From an uncultured Lachnospiraceae bacterium (GTDB lineage Bacteria; Bacillota; Clostridia; Lachnospirales; Lachnospiraceae): 64,000 bases of DNA. Location: assembly GCA_910577175.1 (NCBI GenBank), contig CAJTLU010000008.1:62001-126000 (forward strand), written 5' to 3'. The notes under the pieces were generated by a model. It saw nothing but the letters and a program-made list of their open reading frames with translations. It ran no database searches and was not told where the DNA came from. Shown here one piece after another: positions 37,622-47,043 of this stretch (positions within the stretch are counted from its first letter, which is position 1; each line of letters begins with the position of its first letter). The translations under genes and the position numbers were made by a program.

Positions 37622-37934
37622 GTCCTTCTCCTTTCTCTGGCGGCTCTGTCGGCAGCGCCATAACCTCCTCGTACAGATGTGTCCCTACACCGTTTCCTTT
37701 CAGTGCGTGGTACTGCTTATAAATGTCTTCGATAGACTGTTTCACGTAAATCGGACAATATTCCCGGTCATCGTGGTATTTATTATATACACGGATAATC
37801 TCCGCCCGGAGCAGTGCCCTTATCCCGGCGCGGCTTGCCCGTACCTGGGCATACAGATAGCCGACCACTGGCACGACCGCAGCGCACAGCCATCCCGGCC
37901 AGGCCCCTGCTATGTAATCCAATAACTGTTTCAT
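37593..37934 (-). CDS. Phage membrane protein of the lysis module
   Basis: 113 residues: one N-terminal helix (about 12-30), then a soluble helical part (RAEIIRVYNKYHDD). Overlaps the holin-like gene by 29 bases. Probably a holin partner, by position. Confidence 0.65.
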   Translation of the reverse strand: MKQLLDYIAGAWPGWLCAAVVPVVGYLYAQVRASRAGIRALLRAEIIRVYNKYHDDREYCPIYVKQSIEDIYKQYHALKGNGVGTHLYEEVMALPTEPPEKGEGHEKENSKVD

Positions 37935-37997
37935 GTTACATTTTCTCCCTTCCGGAACCGCAGGAGGATGTCCTTCCTGCGGTTCCCGTCCTCCTGC

Positions 37998-38210
37998 TTA
38001 CTCTGTTACTAAAACATACTCGCGGCCTGTGATTGCAGTAAACTCATCCTTAGTGATAATGTTACTTATTGCCTCCTGTGATGCTAAGTACAGTATTTGT
38101 TCCTTCATGGACGGAAATCCATACACAGGGACATCACTAAGGCTGTCAAAGGTTCTATTACCTCTTTTAATACTTCTCCAGTAACTTTTTGCTACTGCTT
38201 GGATTTTCAT
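37998..38210 (-). CDS. XkdX-like small phage protein
   Basis: 70 residues; the end MKEQILYLASQEAISNIIT then EFTAITG is the XkdX pattern (KEQIxxLVxxGxITxEEFxxITG). Its ATG overlaps the upstream gene (ATGA). Found between tail fibre and holin genes in many Firmicutes phages; function unknown. Confidence 0.7.
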   Translation of the reverse strand: MKIQAVAKSYWRSIKRGNRTFDSLSDVPVYGFPSMKEQILYLASQEAISNIITKDEFTAITGREYVLVTE

Positions 38211-38590
38211 ACTTCCTCACCTCCTTGCAAAAGTTCATATAGCTCGATGATAGCTTCATCCTGTGCGGCAAGCTGTTCTTCTAAAATTGTTACTACACCA
38301 GTAAGTTTGGCATTTTCTGTTTCAATATGTATAATCCTTTCTTCTGGTGACTCATATGGTACATACTCCTCATTTTTTGCAAGTTTTCCATCAATATAAG
38401 TATACATTTCTTCCCTGAAGCCCTCAGGCTCTTTGACGTCAATAAGCTGATAGTTTCCGTCAAGACAATAGAACTTAAATTCTCCATTCTTGTCAAACAC
38501 ACTCCACTTATCAAAATCTTCATCAGATTTACCGAAAGTTATTACTTCTCCTGATGCCACAATGGCATGCCCGTCAACTAAAATCTTCAT
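38207..38590 (-). CDS. Phage tail-fibre-associated protein
   Basis: 127 residues with a coiled-coil C-terminus (EERIIHIETENAKLTGVV, then LEEQLAAQDEAI). Position after the receptor-binding gene suggests an assembly or accessory role. Family not certain. Confidence 0.6.
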   Translation of the reverse strand: MKILVDGHAIVASGEVITFGKSDEDFDKWSVFDKNGEFKFYCLDGNYQLIDVKEPEGFREEMYTYIDGKLAKNEEYVPYESPEERIIHIETENAKLTGVVTILEEQLAAQDEAIIELYELLQGGEEV

Positions 38591-38608
38591 TTAGAATCTC
38601 CTCTTTCT

Positions 38609-39823
38609 TTATGCTCTATAATACCCGTAATCTTCATCACCATATACAAGCATCCTATAATTTATATTAACAGTTTCATTGGTTCCAGTAGGTATAGTGA
38701 ATCGTGTAACAGTGGATCCATAATCATCAGAATATCTCCCAACATCACCTGAAACCTGCCACATTCTGCCATCAACAAAAGCAGTGTTCTTTGTTTCTTG
38801 AGTTCCACCATACCAATCACCTGTACCACTTACAAATTCACCGGTACTATAAGTGTACTTAGCAAAATGTGCAGACCAAGCCAATTGTGCATCATTCCAC
38901 CAAATACCTCTGAATGCCAGGGTTTTATCAGTTATCCACATGGAACCCAGTGTGTTTCCAGTAACTTTACCTATCTGAGTCCATGATGTCCTGTAGGAAT
39001 ATAGATAAATAGTATGTGCTGTGCTCTGGATAGTCCCGGTATTGTAGGAAAACAAAACATACAGCGTATCATTTCTGATATCTAATAATCCTCTGTTTGA
39101 CCGGAAAGATACAGCTGTAAGCACTTCTGCATTGCCTGATGTCAGGTCATTTAATGTTTTAAATCTATATACCACAGTTACATTGGATGCATCAGATGCA
39201 AGTATATACCATCCGGAAACCCCATTAACAGTTCCATATCTTATATCTATAGGAACATACATTTTATAGGAGCTATATTGATGATTATACCGCATACCAG
39301 TCCAAGTAACTCCGTCAGTGCTATAACACATGTACTTGCAATTATTTTGGTAGTTATCATGTATTATAAATACACCGTTCTCATATCTTATAATTGTTGA
39401 CCTGCCATCAAAATAACAAGAATTGTCTTCTCTGAATGATTTTACAAGTGTCCAGGTTTCTCCATCGGGAGAACTATAAATATTTACTTGATAACTGGCA
39501 GGATATACAGCCCAAAACTTACCTTTAGCATAAATTATATCTTTGAAACCGTGGTGTGGTCTTTCAGTGGAAGTAAGATTCCATGTCAAACCATCATCTG
39601 ATATAAAAGAATTTTTTACATTCTGAGAAGACGAAGAGGTGACTCTTTGCATCCAAACTTGATTCAAGAATCTACCGGAACCGCTCCAACACAATCTTGC
39701 TTTCCCGCTTGAATCGCCAATCCACATCTTCTTAATCTTCCGCGCCTTGTTGTCAACCCCTATCCATCCCTTCTTCCCTTTTCGTGCAATATTACTTACA
39801 CCAATACTTAATTTCTTTCCCAT
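38609..39823 (-). CDS. Tail-tip protein, putative receptor-binding
   Basis: 404 residues from ATG 39823 (GTGAGGTAAC upstream). Basic start (GKKLSIGVSNIARKGKKGW), then beta repeats with SxDGxTW motifs (ISDDGLTW, SSPDGETW, YSTDGVTW) like BNR/sialidase-type beta propellers. Likely binds a surface sugar of the host. Confidence 0.7.
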   Translation of the reverse strand: MGKKLSIGVSNIARKGKKGWIGVDNKARKIKKMWIGDSSGKARLCWSGSGRFLNQVWMQRVTSSSSQNVKNSFISDDGLTWNLTSTERPHHGFKDIIYAKGKFWAVYPASYQVNIYSSPDGETWTLVKSFREDNSCYFDGRSTIIRYENGVFIIHDNYQNNCKYMCYSTDGVTWTGMRYNHQYSSYKMYVPIDIRYGTVNGVSGWYILASDASNVTVVYRFKTLNDLTSGNAEVLTAVSFRSNRGLLDIRNDTLYVLFSYNTGTIQSTAHTIYLYSYRTSWTQIGKVTGNTLGSMWITDKTLAFRGIWWNDAQLAWSAHFAKYTYSTGEFVSGTGDWYGGTQETKNTAFVDGRMWQVSGDVGRYSDDYGSTVTRFTIPTGTNETVNINYRMLVYGDEDYGYYRA

Positions 39824-39833
39824 AATAGTTACC

Positions 39834-40523
39834 TCACTCATACTGGATATAGATATCGCCTGTAGGGAGAGCCGATGAGCCATCGGTTAAAGCGGCTGTC
39901 CCTGCGTATATATTACGCACCTGCTTTGTGCCAAGAGTGGCTACTGCTGATGCGTTAGCTACTACTGCGCCTCCAAGCGTCCCGGCTGAAATATTACTTG
40001 CTGCATGTGTATGGCTGCTCGGTGCTGCCCCGATGTTTTCCGGGGTCAGATTTATGTCTCCCGTGCGGTATGTGGTTTCGGCATTACCTTTTACCCTAAC
40101 GGCTGTTGGTATGGCTACAGTTTTTGCCGAGCTTCCGTCATAGCTTCCGGTTGCTCCTCCCGTAAAGGTTAATGCCGCTGGATTTTTCATGGATGCTGGT
40201 TTATTTTTTATGTAAGCATCACTGCCGGTATCTGTTGTATTCCAGTCGGACTGCACATTCACTTCTGCACCAGCAGCAATATTCTTAAGTTTGTTTTTTT
40301 CGTCCGTTGTGTAGTCGTTAGTAGACAAGCCCTTACCGGCAATCTTCTCTACCTTACCATTTACTTCCTGCCCTATTTGATTAAATTCAGCTGCACCAAT
40401 GGCGTCTCCCTCTTGCGTGTACTCAGTAACATCAATAAATGACACCGTTCCATCACTATTTTTCACTATCTGATACTTCCGCGCACCTGCAAAAATATCG
40501 TCTTTAAAGTCCTCTCTTAACAT
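39834..40523 (-). CDS. Phage tail fibre protein
   Basis: 229 residues: adaptor N-terminus, the common fibre segment GKGLSTNDYTTDEKNKL followed by GAEVNVQSDWN, and a low-complexity stalk with IGAAPSSHTHAA. These are standard short-tail-fibre motifs. Confidence 0.85.
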   Translation of the reverse strand: MLREDFKDDIFAGARKYQIVKNSDGTVSFIDVTEYTQEGDAIGAAEFNQIGQEVNGKVEKIAGKGLSTNDYTTDEKNKLKNIAAGAEVNVQSDWNTTDTGSDAYIKNKPASMKNPAALTFTGGATGSYDGSSAKTVAIPTAVRVKGNAETTYRTGDINLTPENIGAAPSSHTHAASNISAGTLGGAVVANASAVATLGTKQVRNIYAGTAALTDGSSALPTGDIYIQYE

Positions 40524-40924
40524 ACGGGAGCCCTCCTTCTTCCAATTTGGAACACAAGCCTCTGTCGTCCAACAATTTGACCTATCAGATTACTGTAAAT
40601 CGTTTGGCATGCTGTTTCGATACGGTTCAATTCTTTCCAGTCAATGAACGGTTGATTATCATAAAAAATCTTCCGTTCTCCTACTGCAAAGTGGTAAGTT
40701 CCATCACAGATAAGGTCAATATTTTTCTCAAAACGGTTAATCTCATCTGCATAGAAGCCATAATCCTGATATGTCTTATCCTCTCCCATTTTCTCAAATG
40801 CAAATTCTGGCCACAAAACCAAAGCTTGTTTCCACATTGCTTCCAGATTACCTTTAATCCGGTTATAATCTTCCACATTAAAAAAATCTGTCGGCTTCCA
40901 ATCCGTTTTAGGTGTTTGCCACAT
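40517..40924 (-). CDS. Phage tail-associated protein
   Basis: 135 residues starting WQTPKTDWKPTDFFNVEDYNR, a start seen in Clostridia phages next to the tail fibre. Overlaps both neighbours. Function unknown. Confidence 0.65.
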   Translation of the reverse strand: MWQTPKTDWKPTDFFNVEDYNRIKGNLEAMWKQALVLWPEFAFEKMGEDKTYQDYGFYADEINRFEKNIDLICDGTYHFAVGERKIFYDNQPFIDWKELNRIETACQTIYSNLIGQIVGRQRLVFQIGRRRAPVC

Positions 40925-43076
40925 CTACAACCCTCCTTGCCTTTATCGTCCCGCTAAGTGCACCATTGAAATTAAGCATATGTTCATAAATCTGAATCAC
41001 CATGTCCGTTACATATCTATTTTCGAGATACGCCAAATCATTTCCTGCAAGTCGCGGTTCTCCCCGGTACTGCAATTCATACTCCCGGTCTGATGCAAAA
41101 TACATTCCTAGCCATTCTGCAACATCGACGGCATGATCCGAGTCTGAAATCAACGGATTATTCCACTCCTTAATCTGTCCCGCATCTCCAATTCCATAAC
41201 TTACCCTTGCCTGAGATACTGCATATTCCTTACCACTCACTACTAGTTCAAATGCTCCCATGCTACCGGAAACTTCAATAGCTGCATAATAGCAGCCCTG
41301 TTCTATAATCGTTACTTCTGCGCCGGCAGCATTACAGGACAAATTATAGACTGGGCTTCCAAAGGTAAATACATAAGTTCCATCCTTGCTTATAATTTCT
41401 TTTGCCAGTTCTTTGACATTCGCTTCCGGAGTATACAGATTTCGTATCACCTGTATTTCCTTAACCTTCGAAAGCTGTATCCCCTTTGGAGTTTTCGTAA
41501 GTTCCGCTCCGTAAGTCAACGTATAGTCCGTTCTTTCACCCAAAAACAAATTTTGTAGATTTACTCGGTTATTCGGACTTCCTTTGGTAAATTTCATCAA
41601 AAGACAGTCAAACTCTGGAAACTCGTGGCTGATTACAACCGTTTTATCAGATATCTGTACTAGATATTCCTCTTTTAGTTCACCTGAAAGATAAGCCATG
41701 AAGCATACTTCTTTCGGCTGATTTCCTCCAAACTCCAACGTAAGACCAAAGCACTTATATGCCGTCTCAGGCAGCATTGTAATAAATGGCGCCGTAGCGA
41801 AGTTTCCTTCTGAATCTGCCAAGCTTTCAGAAACATATCCAACATTCATAAACTCACCTTCTCTTGGAAGGAAAACCTGCATTCCATCTACCGTACTCGC
41901 ATTCTGTCCTGTTACTGCATACTCCGCTTTCTTACTTCCGTCCAAAATGTCTTCCACGCGGCTATAATAAGCGACATCAGCAGAATTTACGTTGACCTCT
42001 GGTACAAAAGAAGATTTTATCGTAATTATTCCCTCGCTGTCCTGATACAACACGCACCTTCCGGCATTTGCAATCAGCTGCAAAGCCTCCTTATGCGTAA
42101 CAACCGGCATGGGATTATTCACTAATACCCCTTTAAGATATGGGTCTATCCAGTAACCGCGACTATCAATTTCCGCATCGGCAAGTACATCCAGCGCCAA
42201 ATCATACAGACTGATACCATTTGAATAAAATCGCCCTTTTTGATAAATACCGTTCATATCATCGAACCTATCTGATGCCGTAAATGTCATTACTTCATCA
42301 TCTGCAGACCATTCGCGCAGCACTAAATTTCCACCAGGGAGCCATTCCGTAGTACCATCTTCCAGTTCCAGGCCGTACCGGATACTGACACTCTGTCCGA
42401 TTTCCAAAAAATTCACAGCACTTTCTACGTTTTCGATGTCAAATTCCCGATTTTTATTTTCAACAGTAACCGTAACATCAATTGCCGGGAGCTCCGCCAT
42501 AATGGGGCTGATATATTCATGTTTTACAAGGGATTTCAGCCTTTTATTATCAAAATAAATACCCGTTCCCATTATGATTCCGTGCAGGTGAAGCCGCCCC
42601 TGTCCGTTGCTCATACTTTCCGGCACTATTCGCAAATACGTTACTCCGGTAAAGATTTCATCTGTAATATACCGTTCTGAACTATTCCCTGTTACCGTCA
42701 CCGTCCCGCTGTCTGTCACAACAGAAAAGTCCACCGGATAAGTAGCTCCAAATTCCAACGTGAGTCCTCTGATATCAAAAGCTTTCGGAAAGCATAATTC
42801 TATGCTTCCCAAAAGCTCTTCTGTCACAATTCCTTGATTCAGCACAACATTCCTCCGTTGCCTTGGAAGAAAAAACATGGTGCCATCAACGGCAGCATAG
42901 TCCTGCTCGCAGGTTGCATAGCATTCTATTGCCGTATAATTCTCAAAAGGCTTACGCAAATCTGAGAAATAGGTGCATTTTTCACTCTGCGCCACCTCCG
43001 CCGACTTTTGCGCCTCCTGATTTACCACACCAACCGTAGCGGACACAAAGGTTCTGCCACGGAAAGAGTCTTTCAT
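40908..43076 (-). CDS. Phage minor structural / tail-tip protein
   Basis: 722 residues, mainly beta. The start SFRGRTFVSATVGVVNQEAQ and repeated YATCEQDYAAVDGTMFFLPR-like segments are typical of tail-tip proteins before the fibre. The native start may lie a few residues upstream, because the DNA just before it is a deletion joint with the terminase gene. The ATG overlaps the terminase stop. Confidence 0.78.
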   Translation of the reverse strand: MKDSFRGRTFVSATVGVVNQEAQKSAEVAQSEKCTYFSDLRKPFENYTAIECYATCEQDYAAVDGTMFFLPRQRRNVVLNQGIVTEELLGSIELCFPKAFDIRGLTLEFGATYPVDFSVVTDSGTVTVTGNSSERYITDEIFTGVTYLRIVPESMSNGQGRLHLHGIIMGTGIYFDNKRLKSLVKHEYISPIMAELPAIDVTVTVENKNREFDIENVESAVNFLEIGQSVSIRYGLELEDGTTEWLPGGNLVLREWSADDEVMTFTASDRFDDMNGIYQKGRFYSNGISLYDLALDVLADAEIDSRGYWIDPYLKGVLVNNPMPVVTHKEALQLIANAGRCVLYQDSEGIITIKSSFVPEVNVNSADVAYYSRVEDILDGSKKAEYAVTGQNASTVDGMQVFLPREGEFMNVGYVSESLADSEGNFATAPFITMLPETAYKCFGLTLEFGGNQPKEVCFMAYLSGELKEEYLVQISDKTVVISHEFPEFDCLLMKFTKGSPNNRVNLQNLFLGERTDYTLTYGAELTKTPKGIQLSKVKEIQVIRNLYTPEANVKELAKEIISKDGTYVFTFGSPVYNLSCNAAGAEVTIIEQGCYYAAIEVSGSMGAFELVVSGKEYAVSQARVSYGIGDAGQIKEWNNPLISDSDHAVDVAEWLGMYFASDREYELQYRGEPRLAGNDLAYLENRYVTDMVIQIYEHMLNFNGALSGTIKARRVVDVANT

Positions 43077-43864
43077 AATATGATACGCCGGAAGTATTTC
43101 TCAATACATTTGCGCCATTCTGTATAAAGCCCCGTTGCTTTCCCGCGTAACCCCTCTATTTTATTTTTCCATATCTTTGTTCCTTTCGGTGTATTCGTAA
43201 TGATTTGTTCTAACTTTTCTTTTGGTAATCCCAAATTATGCTCAAAAGAAAAGAACCAATGCACCCATCCCGGCTTTGGTTCTTCCTTTAGTTCATCTAA
43301 TATCTCTTTCGGTGTTTCCCGCTTCCATTGTGGAAGAGTTCTTGCACAATTAATGTATTCCTTATAGACAGGTAAGTCCGGGTCATCCGGGTTTAGCGTT
43401 GCTATCAGGTAATCACACCGCATAACTGCTTCACGGACAAACTCAATATCTGCCGTGTTAATCTCATCAATATATAGACACCCGTACTGACCGCCAAGAG
43501 CCTTCTGCCACTTCTTTTTATCTCCGTAGCCCATGACATATACTGTTTTGTCACCACTGGAGGTATGAAGCAGAATATGCGGTATCTTATCGTCCTTGGT
43601 TCCGTTTCCGTTGTAGTCTGTCAGCACTCCGAAATCATCCAGTATACCAAGGTCTTTATTGATGATATTCTTTTCAGCAGTCCCGGTATCTTTTGCCGCT
43701 ATAATGTGAAGCTTCTTTTTGCTCTCCGCCACTTTCAACATAAACTTAAACAGCCCGACGGTGGTTTTGCCGGCGGCGGTAGTCCCCTCCAAGAACTCCA
43801 CGGGAGCATCGCACCGCAGAAATGCCTTATACTTATCAGAAAGCACCAATCGCTCTGCGCTCAT
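43073..43864 (-). pseudogene. Terminase large subunit, 3'-truncated (PBSX type)
   Basis: 263 residues of an expected 400 or more. Walker A-like EGTTAAGKTT at residues 26-35 and Walker B CLYIDEIN are present. After GLRGKATGLY (about 245) the family sequence stops; a short foreign tail ends at the tail-tip gene. The whole nuclease domain is gone, so it cannot package DNA alone. The joint marks a large deletion. Confidence 0.85.
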
Positions 43865-44448
43865 TACCCATCACCACGCATCTGCTTGATAATATCTTCT
43901 AGCTTCGACTGCTCCGTTTCCAATCCGGTCAGCTGTACTTTGTCCTTAAAAATACCAAGATGCCGACCCAAAAGTTCAAGCGCCCGTACCTTATCACATT
44001 GCACCACTTCGATACCATACTTCCCGTTCTTAATGCAGGCAATTGCCCGCACCTGTTCTTCGGTAAGGTTTTCTGTCAGTTCCAGCTGCACATCTTGTAC
44101 AAGAATCGGCTTACCTTCGCTGTCATATAGCGGAATCTCCGTACCATCTTTTCTCATAACCGTTGCCTGCCGCTCGATTACCTTTGCATAGTCCGACGCC
44201 TTAGAAAATGCTATACCTGCAATCTCTTTAAGCACCCTGTCCTGTGTAATCTCCGTTCTCTTTTCACGTTCTTTCATGCGCTTTTCGATATACTCTGATA
44301 CCTTGACATTTCTCAACATCCTACTCCCGGCCTGCGCTGCCGTTTCATCCTTCTGTACAGCGGGGTATGCCGCCCTATATGCTCTAGTGGCATTAAGGTC
44401 TATCAGATATTCATTAGCAAATTTTTTCTGCTTTGGCGTTAATGCCAT
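43864..44448 (-). CDS. Terminase small subunit
   Basis: 194 residues starting LTPKQKKFANEYLIDLNATRA, the classic small-terminase HTH, then RVLKEIAGIAFSKASD. Stop and start overlap with the large subunit (TAATG). Binds the packaging site. Confidence 0.9.
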   Translation of the reverse strand: MALTPKQKKFANEYLIDLNATRAYRAAYPAVQKDETAAQAGSRMLRNVKVSEYIEKRMKEREKRTEITQDRVLKEIAGIAFSKASDYAKVIERQATVMRKDGTEIPLYDSEGKPILVQDVQLELTENLTEEQVRAIACIKNGKYGIEVVQCDKVRALELLGRHLGIFKDKVQLTGLETEQSKLEDIIKQMRGDG

Positions 44449-44483
44449 AGACTCACCTTCTTTCTGAAAACGGGTATAAGAAA

Positions 44484-44505
44484 AGCACCCACTGGTGTGA
44501 GTGCT
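44484..44505 (-). terminator. Terminator of the GHKL-STAS module
   Basis: Stem AGCACCCAC/GTGAGTGCT with a 4-base loop; minus-strand T-rich tail TTTTCTT. It separates the module from the terminase genes. Confidence 0.6.
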
Positions 44506-44510
44506 AATTT

Positions 44511-45032
44511 TTACTTTTCTTCGTCATAAACTTCAAATCCATATAAACACAATTGTATCTTTGCAATCTTTGTTATAATATTGGTCTTTTCTCTCTCATA
44601 ATAGGGATCATTGTTTTGAGCTGATGCATGGTCTCCATAAAAGTTCTGTATGCCTTCATAGCTCTCTCTTATATAGCTTAAATCTTTTTTTACTATAGCA
44701 GGACACGCTTTTTCTAAATACTTTAACCTATTAGAAAGATATCTCTGTAACAGCTGTGCTTTGGCATTTTTATCATGGTCTAGTAATTCAGGCTTGCCTA
44801 AATCTTCCACAATAACATCTAACATTTTAACCACAAAATCAAACCCCCGGCGTTTTGATGCCAAACTCTGAACAGCATAGACTGAAAGTATAACACTAAC
44901 GTCTAACGATAACACGCTCATAATATTGATACTAAAGAATCTCTCGCTTTCCTTTATTCCAAAGTATATTAGGACAATATTTAACAACAAAATTCCGCCG
45001 ACACCAATCCATACATATCTCTGCCTTTTCAT
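44511..45032 (-). CDS. Two-helix membrane protein of the GHKL-STAS module
   Basis: 173 residues from ATG 45032 (GGGGGAA upstream). Helices at about 6-26 and 38-58, then a soluble helical domain with KACPAIVKKDLSY. Not recognised. It starts 24 bases after the STAS-like gene and ends just before a terminator. Possible membrane effector or anchor; inference only. Confidence 0.65.
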   Translation of the reverse strand: MKRQRYVWIGVGGILLLNIVLIYFGIKESERFFSINIMSVLSLDVSVILSVYAVQSLASKRRGFDFVVKMLDVIVEDLGKPELLDHDKNAKAQLLQRYLSNRLKYLEKACPAIVKKDLSYIRESYEGIQNFYGDHASAQNNDPYYEREKTNIITKIAKIQLCLYGFEVYDEEK

Positions 45033-45056
45033 CAGTATTCCCCCTGACATCATATA

Positions 45057-45383
45057 TCAAAGCTTTGCTTCAGCTGCTTTAATGTACTTCTGAATATTCT
45101 CAAGAATTGTCTCATCATCATTCGCAATCAGCTTTATATGATTCCATACATCTTTGTACTTATATTCTCTTACAAGACCACCAAAAGCCTCTTCCAAAAA
45201 TGATGTACCAAATCCAAAACAATCATCAAAATCTATACATAATATTTCTCCATTGGCGAGACATTCTTTATAGATTGGTGCTAATACTACATCTCTAAAT
45301 TCCTCACCCGAATACTCTCCTTCTTTTCTTGACCTTCCTCCAGGCGTATCCGAAAAATCTTCTGATATTTTCAATATTCGCAT
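45057..45383 (-). CDS. STAS-like protein (DUF4325)
   Basis: 108 residues with EEFRDVVLAP, CIDFDDC and the signature GTSFLEEAFGGL. DUF4325 proteins resemble STAS anti-anti-sigma factors but lack a clear phospho-Ser. It overlaps the GHKL gene by 13 bases, with GGAAAGGAG inside that gene, so synthesis is coupled. Likely binds the GHKL partner. Confidence 0.78.
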   Translation of the reverse strand: MRILKISEDFSDTPGGRSRKEGEYSGEEFRDVVLAPIYKECLANGEILCIDFDDCFGFGTSFLEEAFGGLVREYKYKDVWNHIKLIANDDETILENIQKYIKAAEAKL

Positions 45384-46429
45384 ATCATCGACTCCTTTCC
45401 AAATTCAAAAATGTATATTGTACCATGTATTTTATGCTCAAATCTGTATTTTGTCAAGATTTTGTTTCCTTTTTGCCCTCCAATCCTTATAGCTCCTCGC
45501 CCAGAAAACGCCCAGAAAGACGTAATCGGGCTATTTTCTACAACTTTCTTTATTCCTGGCAAACCATTCCCCCTATGTGGAATCCTTGTCTCTGTTCTTA
45601 TAAAATTTCCTGGTTGAAATGCTGTTTCCAACAAGTCACAATCGTTAATTCTTGACACTTTCTCTAAAAAACGTTTCCTTATAGTCCCAGTTATACCTTT
45701 TCCTGTGTCAGCAAATATTATTCTCATAGTTCCATTTATACATTCAGCATACAAATACCACTTTGAAATCATCTCTTCCTTTACATCCTCAGGGTATGCA
45801 TGATAAAATGAATTTGACATTAACTCAACTAATATTTTTTGAATAAACAAAACATCTTTTTGCAACACTTCGAACTTTTCCATTGCAAACAAACATATTT
45901 TTTTTGATAAAGTCGGTCTTGCTTTATCATCTGATACAATTCTTACCTTAAATGTATTATTAGGTAACCTCTTTAATGCCGATTGCACATAATTCATAAA
46001 CCCAGAATCTAAGTATACCATTCGCGCAGCATACCCTTGTGGTAAATTACCATAAAACTCATACTTCAAAATTCTGTTTAATTTCATATTGTCCATAATT
46101 GCTATTAAATATATCAATGCATCAACTGTGACATGATTAACTTTTGAAGAATCAATATGAAATTTTGTTTTTAGTTTTTTCTTTTTTATCCCATCATATA
46201 TATTATTAAAATATTCTATTGTATCATTGGCATTATCAATTAAACTAAACCTCTCAGGCGCAATATACCTCTTTTCATCTGGTCCATGGTATTGTCCATT
46301 TCTATTTTTAGATAGCGTTTTTCTTAACACAGTATTACTATGCCTGCTATGCCGTTTTGTTTTCTTTCTTCCAAGCTTTTGGCATCTTCGATCATGTAAT
46401 ATCTTTTTCCACTGTTTTCTTTTTTTCAT
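45371..46429 (-). CDS. GHKL ATPase (HSP90/anti-sigma-kinase-like)
   Basis: 352 residues. Very basic first 45 residues. Bergerat fold: N box ILVELMSN (Glu202, Asn206), G1 FADTGKGI (241-246) and G2 RGNGLPGI (286-292). No His-box and no membrane helix, so it is not a usual sensor kinase. The segment at 60-195 looks like a second domain of unknown type. The pair GHKL + STAS recalls SpoIIAB/SpoIIAA partner switching. AT-rich unlike the genes on both sides. Confidence 0.78.
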   Translation of the reverse strand: MKKRKQWKKILHDRRCQKLGRKKTKRHSRHSNTVLRKTLSKNRNGQYHGPDEKRYIAPERFSLIDNANDTIEYFNNIYDGIKKKKLKTKFHIDSSKVNHVTVDALIYLIAIMDNMKLNRILKYEFYGNLPQGYAARMVYLDSGFMNYVQSALKRLPNNTFKVRIVSDDKARPTLSKKICLFAMEKFEVLQKDVLFIQKILVELMSNSFYHAYPEDVKEEMISKWYLYAECINGTMRIIFADTGKGITGTIRKRFLEKVSRINDCDLLETAFQPGNFIRTETRIPHRGNGLPGIKKVVENSPITSFWAFSGRGAIRIGGQKGNKILTKYRFEHKIHGTIYIFEFGKESMICEY

Positions 46430-46455
46430 ATCAAACCATGCCCCCCTCTTTTTCC

Positions 46456-46484
46456 ATAATATCCCAAAAGGTATGATTTGTCAA
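46456..46484 (-). promoter_or_regulatory. Strong promoter of the GHKL-STAS module
   Basis: Minus strand TTGACA, 17-base spacer, TATTAT; 27 bases before the GHKL ATG. Near-consensus, so the module can be expressed in the lysogen. Confidence 0.75.
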
Positions 46485-46570
46485 CCAAAATAAACAGAAG
46501 CCCCTATCTCTCGACAGTGGCTCTTTTTAAATCTCAGGAGGATAACTTTATACATTTCTCTCATTTTAAA

Positions 46571-47008
46571 TTATAACACGGATTTTTTGGAATTGTTGGA
46601 AACTTGCAGATACGACGTTATTTTCTTTCCGATTCCGCTCAATTCCAAATTCATCTGTTCCGCTATCTCCCGGAGTTTCATCCCCTCTATATACCGCATC
46701 TCGAATATCTGCCGAAGTTCGCTGTCCTCGATTCTGTCTATGTACCGCTCCACTTCCAGCATTTTTTCACTGCACCGCCGCTGCCGCTCCTCCAAAATGG
46801 CAATTGCCTCGTTCAGTTTATCGTTTGCTACCGGCTCATACATCTGCACTGACACATGCTTCCTGATACACGGATAGGAGCGTTCCGATGCCTGCACCTT
46901 CCCTGCTACTACCGGGATATCCTTTCTGTACAGCCTGTCCAAGCGGCCTTGAAGATATCCGATTTCCTTTTTCAGTTTGCAATACTGCTTCAGCTCTTCC
47001 TTTTTCAC
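46571..47008 (-). CDS. Late transcription regulator, ArpU/RinA-like
   Basis: 145 residues. Long charged helices, then a sigma-70 region 4-like HTH at the end (LRQIFEMRYIEGMKLREIAEQMN). Such proteins turn on the packaging and structural genes and are found just upstream of the terminase in many phages, as here. Confidence 0.72.
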   Translation of the reverse strand: MKKEELKQYCKLKKEIGYLQGRLDRLYRKDIPVVAGKVQASERSYPCIRKHVSVQMYEPVANDKLNEAIAILEERQRRCSEKMLEVERYIDRIEDSELRQIFEMRYIEGMKLREIAEQMNLELSGIGKKITSYLQVSNNSKKSVL

Positions 47009-47043
47009 TACACACTCATCCTTTACCTGAAGAACCCTTTCGG

